This document shows, piece after piece, positions 22,267 through 36,600 of a DNA stretch of 64,000 bases (within the stretch, counting starts at the first letter, position 1; every line of letters starts with the position of its first letter). Both the position numbers and the translations under genes were made by a program. Source of the stretch: Corydoras sp. C115 (lineage: Eukaryota > Chordata > Actinopteri > Siluriformes > Callichthyidae). The DNA lies in NCBI GenBank assembly GCA_019802505.1, contig JAFMOC010000009.1, forward strand, positions 7,319,001 through 7,383,000. Reading direction: 5' to 3'. Under the pieces are notes generated by a model. That model was given only the letters and a program-made list of their open reading frames with translations, ran no database searches and was not told the origin of the DNA.

Positions 22267-25200
22267 AAATCATCTGTTTATTTATTTTTACTATTAGTTT
22301 ACAAACCTTTTCTTAAAGTTTAACTTTAATCGTCGTTGTTGTTTAACACGTGAACGCCGGATTGTCAGTTCATGTTTTTAAACTTGTCTCATCGGAATAA
22401 ACAGATAACAATGTTAAAACTATATTGTAAAGTGTAAAAGCACTAATGTAACGTTGGCTTATATTATAATTGCGTCACTGAGTCGGTTTTAATTATATGT
22501 AATGTTTGGACAGTAAGTGCAGGTTTAGAGTTCCTCTGACTGCAGCTGAAGGTGTACAGAATTTTAATTTAATTTTATGTGAACTATTTTAATCTTAACG
22601 ACCAGGATGTGTTCGCTAAAAGCGCTTTAATAACACGGTGCACTCGGTTCTGGTGCATTTGTGTGAAAGATGTGTGAAAAGGTCAATCATCGGCTCATTG
22701 TTCAGAACAATGTTCCAGATCCGGTTCGTTTTCTTCATTAAAAGCCTGAACCTTCATTCAGCTCTGCTGCCAGACAGCCTTCATTCATCTGTTAATGTAT
22801 GCTTCACTGACTTTATTAAAGTTTATATTTAAAATGATATTTATATGAAATGATACAGTCAGTAAAACATCTGCAAACTGTTATTGTACAGATGTTATTT
22901 CCTAACCCAAGTTAAGAAACTGGCGTAAAATTATCATCTGTAATGGCAAATTTAGAAGGCATCAGCTTCGTACCTTGTTACCTTTGAATGAGTGAATGTG
23001 TAGAAGAAACTTGGTGTCGTTTCATTTAAACTCTGGTTTAACTGATGATCAGTTATCAGATTTGTGCTTCATTTACTTTATAAGCCATCTGAACTGTGTT
23101 TACTGTTTGTTTTTTCCTGGTTCGTGATAGACCCAATAGGGTGGAAATGCCTACTATTGACTCTTAGTGATGCCTCAGTGTGCATTGTCCTGTTGAGGAG
23201 CTCTACTGCTTTGAACTCGTTTCCCAGAGGAAACGAGAGGACTGTTTGCTCTATTAACATACTTTGGCATTTCCTCTCTCTAACCATGGGTCTCCTTCCA
23301 CGGCCACTTCAAAGTTTGCCCTCGAAGCAGGAGAGCTGCTGACAGAAGTGCCGCCACAGACGGGTTTACACACTGTCAGTAGTTCCTGTCAGCGACAAAC
23401 CTTTCACCCCTCCGAGGTTTACTGATGCCCCTTTGTTTTGGAGAAGTGTGAAATAGGCTTTGGGTGACTTTTAAAACTTGGAACTGATCTAAATGATCCG
23501 ATTACCAGGAAGGGGCTGTGTGCAGGTGCTGCGTACCACGTTCAGAGGTGGTCTGAGACACACTGTCTGAGGTTGGTCTTCCATCAGGGATTTATTAAAG
23601 AGAAAATACAGGCTGCTTTATGCATGAAACTATGAATCTTCTACACACTGATGTCAGTCTTTATTAAATGTTATGCAGCTTTTAACACAAACTGCACTTT
23701 AGTCGATGACTTAAACTCTTAATTATTCAGTCATTTCATTTAGTCTGCACTGCAATTACACACTTTATATATATTTTTTAATGCAGTCACTTTCATATCC
23801 ACATATATTGTGTAGTATTCTGCTTTGGTTAATGTTATTTGTTGAACCTAATGTTTTTGTGTCTAAGTCTGAGGAAGTTTTCTTTTTTTTATTATGGGTT
23901 AAATTTACGTGGTGATGAGTTGAGTACCATTAAAGTTACTGCTGATATTACTGCTGACCTATGACAAAGTCATTTAGTTCTCATATTTTCCAGCCCAGTG
24001 TCTTCCAAAATATGTCTAAGTCCGTTCAGACTTTCATAAAGGAAAGGTGGATATTTAAATTGGCTCACACTCCTTCCGAGTCATGTCTGTCCCCTGCTGA
24101 GTAGGTTGAAGGCTTCACGTTGCGCCCCAGCGGGGGCTGGCTGGCTTAGAATTAAAGCACTCGCTCTCCGGAACTTCCCAGACTCTCAATAGCATCCTGC
24201 CTTTGGTTCTCAGTCAACAGCCAACGAATTGTCTAAGCCTCCAAATGGAGCCAAACTTGAGACAGTGCAACAGTTTGCATTCTCTGCCTCTGCTGAAGAG
24301 ATGAAGTCTGGATTTAACACTGGATGGATATTAGCAGCTGTATAATCAGTTTAGCAGGACAAAACTCCCATTTCCCTCCATCTGGTTAAGTTATGGGTTC
24401 AGTGCGTCGGATGATGTCAGCCAAACTCCCAGACGTTGGCCAGGATCTGGAACAGGTTTCCAAGTTGGACAGTTTCTGGGGTGTAGCAATCACAAATCTC
24501 TGCAATTAGCGTTCGAGTTGAGCTGACCTGTTTTGTGTAAGCCTTCTGCGCATGAGGGGGACATCATTCATATTTGGGCAGAGCTCACGATCAGTCAGTT
24601 CACCGTAGAATCTAAAGTAACGATTGTTTAGATGAAAACCATATTGTTATTCCAGGATTTTGTGTATAGATAAAGTTTAGGAGCGTTTTAAGTCATCAGC
24701 TGGGAAAGAGGTGTGTGTGTTCACTTATGTTTCTACTTTTATTTTCTATTCTATCGGCTTCATTTAACTTATTGATGGACTTTGTAGTTCTACAAATGCC
24801 ATCTGTAGTCCATTTCTTTCAGTCCTCTTCAGGGGTTGTGTTTTTCGAATCTTTCACTTTTTGTAGAAGGATTTGTTAAACACCTCGTCATCTCTCCTGC
24901 TTTCTGTCACAAGCTGACATTCCGTGTCAAGTTGACGAACCTGGGCACAAAGGAAGATGTTTTTCATTGTCCTCAGACAAACGCTGTCCTAGACGAGTCT
25001 TTTATTGTTTTGAAACCTTTACAAGCCAAGACATGAGCGCATCCGTGGAACACCTTCTTCCTTTAGCTTGTGTTTTAAGTCTTATCTTATCCACACATTT
25101 GATTCCCTTAGATCTCCTGACTGCTGATGAATGGTGGTGTGGGTGGAGTTGGTCAAAGTGTGTGTGTGTGTGTGTGTGCGTTTTAAGGGGGGGGTGATAC

Positions 25201-28200
25201 ACACAGGGTAAAGTTAATTCTGCCCTATCCTTAAGGGAGCATTGAAAACCATCCAAGCAGCTCGTAACCTTGGAGGCCGTGCCTTGTGCTGTGGTGGGAA
25301 AATCCCTGGTTGGCTAGTCCTGAATTGGCTGTGCTTACCACATGGCTTTTCCTAAATGCAAGATCCAGGGTCTTTCAGCTGTTGTGGCCTCCTCGTCAGG
25401 CCAAGTGTCCCGCTGTTTGGTGTGAATGGAGCACGGTCGCTGGTAAATTGAGGTACGCTGGAGGTAAATTAAAAGTCCACCTGTGGGGTGTCACTGGATT
25501 GTTCAAAGATTTGTAATCTCCTAAAGGCAGTGTAGCACGACGACAGTCCTTTGGGGGCCCCCCACATGGTCCACCCCTCCCCCCACACTTCCCATACACA
25601 CCTGTTTCAAGCAAGACTAATGTCAGATACAGGTGTGTTCACGATCTGGGAGGTCTGAACTGAACCTGAGTGGAACACTGCTCGTGAGATATTGTGCCCA
25701 GAAGACACGGTGCTTCTATGAATTACCTGAGTCACTGGACGTACAACAAAACGGCTGTTTATCACAGGAAGCATTCTGTTGACAAGTGTTTAACGTTCAT
25801 GATGCTGATATAAGCAAATAGGAAATGTGAATCTACTGGGACTTCAGATGGACAGGGGTAAATAAACCAGAGTCTCTAAAGAGACCAAGTGCTTAGAAAA
25901 GCTGACCTTGATCTGCACAGCAAGTCCTGCATTAAGAAAAGGCCTTCATGCCAAATGCATACTCTTTAAATCCGTAGTGCCAGGGGTCATAATATAAGCA
26001 AGAATGTGTAGCTAAATAAACATGGAATAATGTCTCTTGAAGCAGGCAAGATGTTTGTGAAGTCATCTGATACCTCGGGTTCTTGCCATCTTAAGATCTA
26101 CATGCAGTTCCAACCCTCAGGACTGAAACCCGACACATGTTGCTCATGCGCTTCCGAAGCTTTTCCTTTGGCCGCCAGATTGAAGTCATTACAGCCAATT
26201 AGCTGATCTTTCCTCTGGTCTAATCAAGAATCTGATGTTCAAACACTTCCTGCCTCGCTTTCCGCAGTGACTCCAGATTGTGGGACGTCTTCTCTGAAGA
26301 GTGATGTACGATGGTGCACTTCATAAACGAGGACTCGACTCCAGGCTAGACATGTAGTCTGTGTTTAAGGCAGTAATTAGGTTCATCCCCATGGTCCTCC
26401 ACGCATCATCCATTCTTTCAGCTCCAATTTACCTTGTAGGTGAACTTAGTAGGCGTATAATTGATTGTAGTTCTCTGTTCCTAACATATTTTGTTAGTTC
26501 CCTTTGTTCTGTTTCCTGATGATCTGGACACTCACAGAGCTGGTATTGTTTTATAAGTGACTGCTGGATCCACCAGCTAAAGATGTCCAGTTACCATCAT
26601 CCTGTATGCAGCATCCGCTGAGCACTGATGAAGGATTAGAGGATGATGAAGGCAAGTCATGCAACAAATTATGAGCTAATAATTCTGAAATTACATTCTC
26701 AAGATGAAACTATCAGGTTAATGTGTCATATATGGTGTACAGTGAGTGGACGGTATTAAAGCTCCAGCAGCACCTATATGAAGATCCTGATTATGTGAGA
26801 ACAGAGTGAAATATACTAACAGAGCAGAGAAACTGATGTAAAGGTCCATTTTTGCAGCAGTGATGAGATTATGAGAGTGTTTATTATTTACAAATGATGT
26901 CCCATAAATGACACCCTTTTAGGTTTTGGATGTGTTAAAGGTCACGATGAGGTCCTGAGTTTGGATGTCCTGTGTTCCTCATTAGAGGAATTGCCTGGCC
27001 TTCCTGCATGTTTCATGGTCTGTGAGGATCAGAAAGCCCTGAGCTGTACTGCCTCCTCAAAACTTGAAACACAAGACTTCAAATCCCGCTGGCCTTTCTC
27101 TTCAGCATGAAGCCATTTATTGTTCTGTAATGTCACTGCAGCTTCGCTCACCGCTGAAGCATGATGTCTCCCCGTTCTGCTTGCTATGCGCTCTGGTGTG
27201 TCCACATTCAAGATAAGCCTCCATTCAGTCTCTTTCTTTGCCCGGAACAATTAATACAGGTTCAGTAAATGAAAGACTTTATGAAGAGGCTTTGAGCTTT
27301 AGTCATTCCATTTCACCAGTCAAGTCTGGACATGTTTCCAGCCGAGTATAGCTGCAGTGTTTACACCTGTCTCACTGCCTTCAGTTCATTCAGCACGGCC
27401 TGGGAGATCTGATCACACAGATAAAGAATGGGAAAGAAGACAAAACTGCACACAGGTCGGGATTTCAATTCTATACAGAACCAACTGGGTCAGTGTTTTT
27501 ACCTTTTGAAATGACGGGAAGGCGTAGGCTTTTAGAAAAAACAATGTCCTGTTTGTCCCAGTATTTAGATAAATAACAAAACATTTAAAGCAACTGATAC
27601 TCAAGGAACTGGTACCATGGTACTTTCACAAGAAGAAGTCATCTCACATGCTCTCAGTTTGATTTAATATTGATCCGTTAAAACTTTAAATTATCAGTAT
27701 TTAGTTACCTGATTAGCTGCTAGGGTGGTGACAGTACAGATTCATAACTATGTCAATAATCAGCATGAGGATCAATCAGATCTTGATGTTGCCGGTGGTG
27801 TGATTGCTGGCATTAGATTAGGGTACATAGGGACATGTTTCAATCCAATTTCTAGGAGATTATCTATTCGGTCTATCTCTGTACTCGGTCATGCGTTTGG
27901 TTCATAGTTCTTTCACCATTCCTGGAGTTCATTGGGCAACTTTGTCATCTGCCCTTATTTTCACACATAAAAGTCCCATAAGGTAGAGTTGAATAAGATC
28001 CGCTGTGATTCTGATCATCACTTTACAGTTGTAAAGCACCTCAATGTACAAACCTTGAGAAGTATGTTTCAGTGGTACCGGGATCTCAGAGGTCGACTGT
28101 GTGCAGGTCTATAAACTCCGAATTGGTTCAAAGGAAGGAACAAAGAAAGCAGACACCTGTTTAACTTGCTTTTGTTGTAGGACTTTAAGAAATGCCGGGA

Positions 28201-30589
28201 TAAGAGCAGATTTTCCTGCAATGCAGGTCGTGACTCGGTCATGTGTCACTGCCATGGGGCAGTTTATCTGTAGCTGGGAAAGCAATCATGTCCATTATGC
28301 ACCCAGTTAGGAAGTTTCTGGTCTGTTTAAGGAATAAGGATTCCATTCAGGGGGTCAGCGATGTCTCTCCGGAGAGCAGCTGGAGAATCCTTCATGACTC
28401 TGGTTATTTATTGCCTTTTAAACCTCGTGGTCCGGCTGAACTTAACGATGTCACCTCTGAGGGATGGAATTGTAATGCACAGGAACTAAAGACTGAACTT
28501 CCTGTTATAGATAAATGTAGATTTAAAAACAATGTACAAACCTTGAGTCATTAAATGTAATATATGCTTTATGGTCGTAAGTATGTGGCCACCTGACCCT
28601 CATGCCTGATGATATTACATTTCTACTCAGTGGACTGTAATATTGTATTGTATTGTATTTATATATGTGTGAGGTTCGGCACCGATGCTGGGTGTGAAAG
28701 CATACCAGTATTGTTACCCAGCACTAGTTTAAACATCATTGATGCATGAGCCACTTCACACTAATGTGACAGGCTTCAGATGAAGGATTTGGAATGTAGT
28801 AAACACATAAACAGTTTATTAGCTACCAGCTCTGGGAGAAGCAATTCATTTTGCTGAGGTTGTAATTAATAGTATTTATAAGTAGTTACAGAACCAGCAT
28901 CTCACATACTGTGCGCGAAAAGCTTTGCTTCCTGGAGGAATGTGCCATTAGGGTCTTAAGCACTAATATGTTGGCATATGGTTGCATTTCCAAATGGTTG
29001 GGACAAATGCTGATTGGAGTAAAACAGGAAAACCATTAACCAGAACAGACTGAGAGGAAACGCTGAAGCCACACTGCCCTGCAGCATGGATCTGCCACAC
29101 TAACCCTTCATCAGACGTAACCTTCATGACCTCTCGTCCAGTGTTTCCCGGTGCTTTCCGAAGCTTTAAAGAAAGGGTGCAGTGCAGACCAGGAACCATC
29201 GTATCAGTAGAGCCTAGAATATCAAAGGAATTCTTAGTGTTACCGTTTTTTCCCCCAAATGGCCTGAAGTGCAAAATCCGTTTGGTTCTTTTATAAATGA
29301 GGAAAAGAAGACCATATATGTATCTTTCACTAAAAACCAGATAAACCGCAAACATATATTATTTTTTAAATGTTTTGATTTAAGAAGAAAAATTTGAATA
29401 TGAACAAATATAAAAGATGCCTTCAAAATAAATGGTCTGTGTGTGATGCAGTGTTTCTTTTATTTTTTAATAATGTTTAGTCTTTTGGTTTGACATCCAC
29501 AACAGACCCAGGTTCTCATATACTCAGTCTTATTTACCCAGTCCTGGTGTAAAGCACCTGGTGAGTGTAGATTCCAATTCCTTCCTGATATTGGGGCATT
29601 GTGGAGGATGAACAAAACAGAGTAAAGGCGTCATGTATTATTGAATTAAATATATTAAAACAATATCTGTGTTTGTGTTAAAAACAGGGATGATATTTTT
29701 AAGTGAGAACCTTTAAAGTAGTTCCAGGTCGGTCATGTTGAACATGTGACTCCTGATTGTAATTATCCCCACAGAAGGATATCGCTGATTTTGTTTGTTC
29801 ACAATTGAAAACTACCGCCGATCATCCGACATGCACGAGTGGCTAATGTCAACACTGTTCCTTTTCATCAACTCGGCTGTGGCTCCTTGCTGCCATCCCG
29901 CTGTCCGTAGGCCACCCCCTCGTTTTTTAGATGTTTGCAGCTGTTACCAAGTGAAAAAGTTCTCTGAGTCGGGTATAAATAGTGCAGATCTGGGCAACTA
30001 GTTCTTCCCTCATTGGTGCCATATGATCACCTGCAGCTACGGAGCACTCGCAAGTGATGCAGCTCTGCTTATAGCATTCCAGCGTGATGCTCCACTGCAA
30101 GAATTTGCATTTAATAAAGGACAGACGGAACAAAGAAATGGACTGGAAACTGTATTAACCGAGTCCTGATGAAACAATGGAGGGTTTGTATAAGGCAGGT
30201 TTCCTAAGGGTTATCCACTTTGTATTTGGGAATAATAATAATAATTATATATATTCATTATCTCCCGCTTTATCCTGCATTAGGGTTGCGGTGGGGTTCC
30301 CCATGCCCATCCAGGGGAGAAAGTTTCGGGCGCTGGGCAGATACACCCAGGACAGGGCGCCAATCCATCGCTGGGCACACACTCACTCACACAGACACAC
30401 TCTATATGGGGCAATTTGGAGAATTCAATTGACTTGATCCATGTTTTTGGACTGTGGGAGGAAACCGGAGAACCCGGAGGAAACCCACGCGGACACGGGG
30501 AGAACATGAAAACTCCACCCAGATGGGGATTTGAACCAGGAATCCCTAGTGCTGAGAGGCGAATGTGCTAACCACTAAGCCACTGTGCC

Positions 30590-30670
<81 letters not shown>

Positions 30671-33600
30671 TTTTGAATGTAATAAGGAATCATGAATTCA
30701 GGTTTAATCTGTGTGTTCAGAGATACCTTGTTATAATTGGTCCTTGTAATGGTCATGTGATTTTAGTGATGCCAGCCCTTTTCTTTAAGAATTGCCAAAG
30801 GGTCTGATTAAAAAGTCTGCGGGTCTTGAACTTGCACGAAAGAAAACGAGTGATTAATTAGCATTAGTATTTCTTAGATAAAAGACACAATCGCTGTTGC
30901 TCCAGAAAATGATTCCTTTTGGAAACGTCAAATGAGAGACACATGTTGAGATAATGAGATCAGTATGTTTGTTCAGATTCGTCAACCCAAATGCAAAGAT
31001 GTAGTCATAACCTCCCCACCCTGACGTGAAGGCGCTCCGCGTGGGCCACCCGGACGGACGGGCCGTGTCCGTGGACGCCTGTGTTTTTGAGTGAAATTTA
31101 TTTATTTATTTTTTTGTCTAAATGTAACTGTACCTTAGATTTGATTAATGGATATCACTGAAGGTTCTGTCTTCAGTAAAAACCACTGAATGACTAATCC
31201 TTTTTTTTTCCACCATGACTTCAAATAACCATCTGTAGATCTGGGCAAGTGGGAGCACTTTGAAGGTGTGCTTTGAAATAGATGCTGGGAACGGAGAATT
31301 CTTGGACAGTCAGGCTCCAAGCGCAGATGGTGAAGCTCCGTACAGCATGCATCTAATGTGCCGCGGCTCATGAAGCGAAACGTTGGAGATGATCAGCGCT
31401 GTTGTTTTTTTTATCTGGTTCGAGTCCCTGGCCGTTCTTTCTGTCTTTGTTGTAAATAAATGTACTGCAGCAGAGTGGAGAAGGTTTCTGCCACACGAGA
31501 TTCGCTTTGGAGTTTCACGTATTTACCTGCTTAACGTTTTCAAAATTTCTGTTTTGTAAAGCCAACGTACAAACCAGAGACAAGAGCAATATACAAGCCA
31601 AACAGATGATCATGTGACCTCAGAGGTTCTTAAAAAGTGTCTCAGAGCTTCAATCCTGATTTGATTTCGGATTATTTCTTCTTTTAATAACTTGAAATAA
31701 AGTCTTCAGTTTATTGCTTCGCTTGGGCCTTTTTGTTCTTGCATAACTAAGAAATAATCCTCAGGTGTCAGCATTTTACCATGCATGTGATCAGAATAAA
31801 CGACTGCTGTGATTCACACATGGGTTTGAGTTGCAGTATCAGACTTTATCTATAAACACTGAAAGAGCAACTGGGTTTGCTACAACATTAATGGTGTTAT
31901 ACAACACTGTATTAATTGATTTCAACTTAATTATCAGTGCTCTGTTCAAGTACAACACAACGAAATGCCATTGACATCAAAGTCCAAATAGAAGCATTGT
32001 GCAAATATAACCAAGTGCAATAATGGCAGTATTCTGCAATACTAATATATGTCAAAAAGTTGTCACTGTTGTGCTGAGAATTATGTTATTTTTATCTGCA
32101 TGTTTAAATTGTTGGCTTGCTGACCTGTTGTTTTCCATTTTTGTTGCATAATGTGCTAAAAAAAATTTCATGCAAATCATTATTCCAAGGTCTTGTTGGA
32201 TTTGATTTACCAAAGGTACAAGTTCAGTGGCTTATCGTTATCGGTGAGGGAAATGTGGAAATCTCACAGCATGCAGGAGGAGTCAGTGATCGAGAGCTCC
32301 AGCCCTCACCTTTAACCCCTCTTTGGGGTACAGAAGCCTTCCTGCTTCATTTTAAAGAATGTACCTTTCAGGAGGCGGATGTTCTGGCTATTAATGAAGC
32401 CAGATGCTTCATCACATTTACCTCGGTGTTGGTGTGTTGATACACAGGGCCTTGTATTAATGCTTTCTTCCTCTTCGTTTTATTTATTTATTTTATTTTC
32501 ACCTCCCTCACGTCATCTGGGAGACACATGGAGTAGATCTGTTTAGGTACCAACCCACCGGTTCAGAAAAGCAGCATGAGTTATTAGGTCTGAGAATAAA
32601 TGGGAGGGTTTTGGGGGTTGGGGGGGAGGTGTTAAGCTTGAACCTTGCACATGAGTCCAACAAATGTTGCCTTCTAATTAAGCAGACCCTTATTTTCCCC
32701 AGGGCCACAAAATTAGTAGTTGCCCCAGCCCCCTGTTTACCCCCACCCCCTCCCTGTTCCCCTTTTGAGAGCGGCAGTAATTTTAACCTAATTAATCAGT
32801 GTCACCAGAGTATCCCATTCAGGCCTGTCCTCCATTCAGCACATTGTAAAGTTGTGTGTTTGGGGGGAAAAAAAGCATTCGGGACCTTCCTCTTCTCCTT
32901 AAAACATTTTATATCTTGTGGGGGTGAGGATCAAACTTTGAGAAGCTGAGGATCAAACAAGAAAAGAAGGTTTTGCGTGGAGTTGTCTCCATATGGGCTG
33001 CAGCTAATGGGGAATTTAAAGAGAACCATCTCCACTTGTAAACTCGCCGGCCGCGCCGTCGTTAAATTAACTTCATGTGTGAGGTTGGATGCCAAAAGAA
33101 AGGTAGGGGGTGGGGGTGGTGGTGGTGGTGGTGGCAGGCCCATGCAAGCTGGCACGCAAATAAACTAGCAATGCCTGCTTGATTTCCTAAAGCTTCCTGC
33201 ATTCATCTTGGGTTTTGAGTTAGGAAGTGTGTCTTTTGTGCCTCCTCGAGTGGGAGGGATGGGAAGAATAAGGCAGGGAGGTTGGATTGACAGGCGCTGT
33301 TCTCTGACTCGTAGCTGCTCCAGTCATATAATTACTGTTATTATTCGTCTCCCAGAGAACACCTGGTTAAAAAGGGGTTTTTGGAGCATGCTACAGGAAG
33401 CAGTCCTCCGTCAGACCTCACCTGCCTCTCTGGTCTGTTCAGACATGTCCACTCTCATGAGTTTGCACATTGTGGGTCCAGGTCAGTAACTCACAGTCGG
33501 CTTGAAATACCCCAAACAGATCAGTTTACTTTGGTGTCCGGTTACATAACCCACTCAACTGTGTGGCGGTGACATAGCAGCCTCTAATTAACTGTTCTGT

Positions 33601-36600
33601 AAAGTCCGAATCAACTGTCTGGTCCTAAAACATCTCATTATCTCCTGGTGTGACCCGTCTGTGGAGGCTGATCTATAAAATGGCCTTGTTGTGATCAGCG
33701 ATATATTATTTATGGTGTATGGATTCAGTCATTCAGTAATTAGTTTTGGATCAGAATTTATTTCATTTAAACTGAAATATGATTTTTGTTTATAATAAAT
33801 TGTATAAATAATTCATTATTTAACTCTAAGTCAGCTGATGGCACTAAAGTGATGTTTTACAAACTTACTACTGAAAGATCTCATGTCTAATTGTCTGGCT
33901 TTCAGACATCAGCCTTTAATTTGCTTATTTTGGAAATTCTGTGTCAGCCGTCTGGCTCAGTTCTTCAAACACTTCCTTTCTTTTGAAGGTATATTAAAGC
34001 TGTACCAATGAAAACTAATTAATACACACTTTCAATAGGCCTATTCTTTCCAGCAGTGCTTATGAAACCCCTTTATGGACGGTCCGGTAGAAGTCTTGCC
34101 GGTGCTCATCACATGTTCTCGGGTTTACGTGTGGATTTTAACGAGCCTGGTCATTAAGCAAAAGCCAGAGAATTTCCAAACACAGTCGCTTTATTCTCGC
34201 TGCCTGGCTCGCAGTCTGATAATAAGGACCAATAAAGTGCCAAGACTCTTGTTCGACCGACAGCTGACCTTCTCTTTTTACCTCACAGCCAGTCCTTCTG
34301 AGATGCTGCAGGTTTATGGTCCCAAGTTACAGCAGCCCCCCCCCTTTGGCCTCCGCCCCCTCCTTCCTTCCTTCTTCAACTCCAAACTGCCCATTTGAAG
34401 TTTTAGGATGGCAAACAACTGTGAGGCTATTAGGAACGCTGAAGGTGAGGACATCAGAGGTGCTGGTGAAGGTCTTCGAGCCCAATCTCTCCACCCGGCG
34501 GGATGGACCTTCTACAGGAACAAAGTGAGAGAAGCTGTGGCTTGTAGAGGGCAATAAATGAGAGAAATAGTTGAAAAGGTGTTTGGGGGGAGTGTGACTG
34601 CCTTGTTAGGAGGTGTTTTGCCAGCCCTTCCTGCTGGTGCTATGAACCATCCAAGGTGTGAGGTTGCAGTAACAGCATTGGGCCCCTCTTATTGGCTTCA
34701 GCTGGAAAAAGGCGTTCATGGCAGCTCCCTGTCCTTTGCAAACCACAAGACCCTGCTGTGTTCATGATGTTAAATCCTAGGACAGCACTAAAGGGCCTAT
34801 TAGTACACACACTTGTATTTACAATTTATTCCTGACCAGAATTTCAGCTCCATATCAGAATCCCTCGTTCTCATGAATAGACCGGGTTCTTTACCTACAT
34901 GGGGATGGTGCATCCCAGTTTTGGGCAGACTGATTCAAAGATAGAGTTGGACTGAAAAGTGTGGACACAAGATGTAAAACTAGTTTGATTTAAAATGACA
35001 ACGTAGTATGTGTTTGAAGTTTCTTGTGAAACCATTGGCTCCATTGGTAACAAAACTAGGTGTGTTCGTGACTAACGTAAAAAGGTTTCGCTGGTTACAC
35101 ATCTGCCTGAATCTGCTTATGTTAACGGGCCAACTGCTGACCACACCTGTGTTTGTTGGCCATGGCGACTGGGCAAATGTGTGCAGGATGAGAGCCTTTT
35201 CTGCTGTAACAACATTGTTATTGTGTTCATGTCGGCGATGGTGGTCCTTCTGTCTAATCTGGATACTTTAGAGGAGAGTTAAGTTCCCATCTGGGTCTTT
35301 TGTAGCCTGAGGGAAGAGTCTGGGTTGATAACACTGTGTTATCTGGATGAATGGACAAACGCAGCAGAACGACATGTTCATTCAGAAAGGGTTCTCAGAT
35401 ATTTATGCACTTGTGTGAATCTGTGTTGTGTACTTTATACTTAAATCTGAAAACTTCCTGTGGCCATTTAATTTCATTAAATCTACTTTGCTTCCGAATA
35501 GTTACCCAAATCACTGTGTGATGTCTGTGTGTCGGTTGAGGCCGCGTTATTATGAGAGTTTATATTGTGGTCCGGGGACGAAAAACATGCAGGCAAAATT
35601 GGCAGCAGAGTTGTTGACTTTCTGTCTTTTAATGTATGATTGAAGGGCTTCCTAGCAAAGCACGCCGGGGGAAAAGCGCACTTGATTAATACGTTTAGAG
35701 AGATGAGATGACTGGGGAGGGAATAGAAGGCCACTAGGCAGGGAAAAACAAGCATTAGGATCAAGGTTCAGTTTTGCCGTCCAAGCAGGTTTACGGCGCT
35801 TTGGGCCACTTCTTTGTTTGCTGGCTGAAAACGATGTTTGGAAAGTACCTTTTGAAGGTCCCACAGCTTGCAGGAAAATGACACTTGTGGAATAAATGAC
35901 TGTAATCAAGGAGAAACTTTGTCTAAACGATGCCAGATACTCGTAGATGTATTTAGTGTCACAGGCATTTATTAAATTTCCTTATTACGTTGCTGTAGAC
36001 ATGGTGGAGCTGTGGGACACTCGTTGCTGCTCGTTATAATATTTTACACCTGATTTAATTAAATTATTGCCTTTATGATCAGACCTGAAGCTGTAGTGTG
36101 ATGATGCTACAGAAAGAGATGATAAGGTTTTTTTTCAATCTGAACAGACGGCGGTGCATTAAACCGATGTTCCTCTGTAATTGTTGCTCTGCGTGTCTGC
36201 AAGCGATGTTTGTTTTTTTTACTTTAAAATCGCTCTTTATCTGCCACACGGTGTAGCTTCCTCTTGTCTGCTTCTGTCACGCAAGCTCATTTGTTATGAC
36301 TTGCATGTCGGAACGCCTTTACCCCCTTCCTGCGAGCCAGGCGTACCTGCCTAACTTCCAAAACTATGCGCAACAGAATGTGTAAACACCTGATGCAGGC
36401 TCTGTGGCGCTTCATGTCGTGCTCAGCTATTTGGCCGACTCCAGGCTTGTTTTTCCAGTGCTGGCTCTGAGTGTTACGACTGAGGGTTTGTTCAGGCCAG
36501 AAGCTCAGTAATTGTAGGATACATTAGTGTGCCTGTCACCACTTAAAGCACTGGTTCTGTTGCACCCACCCCCCAAGCTGCTATTCGTCTGGGAGGAATG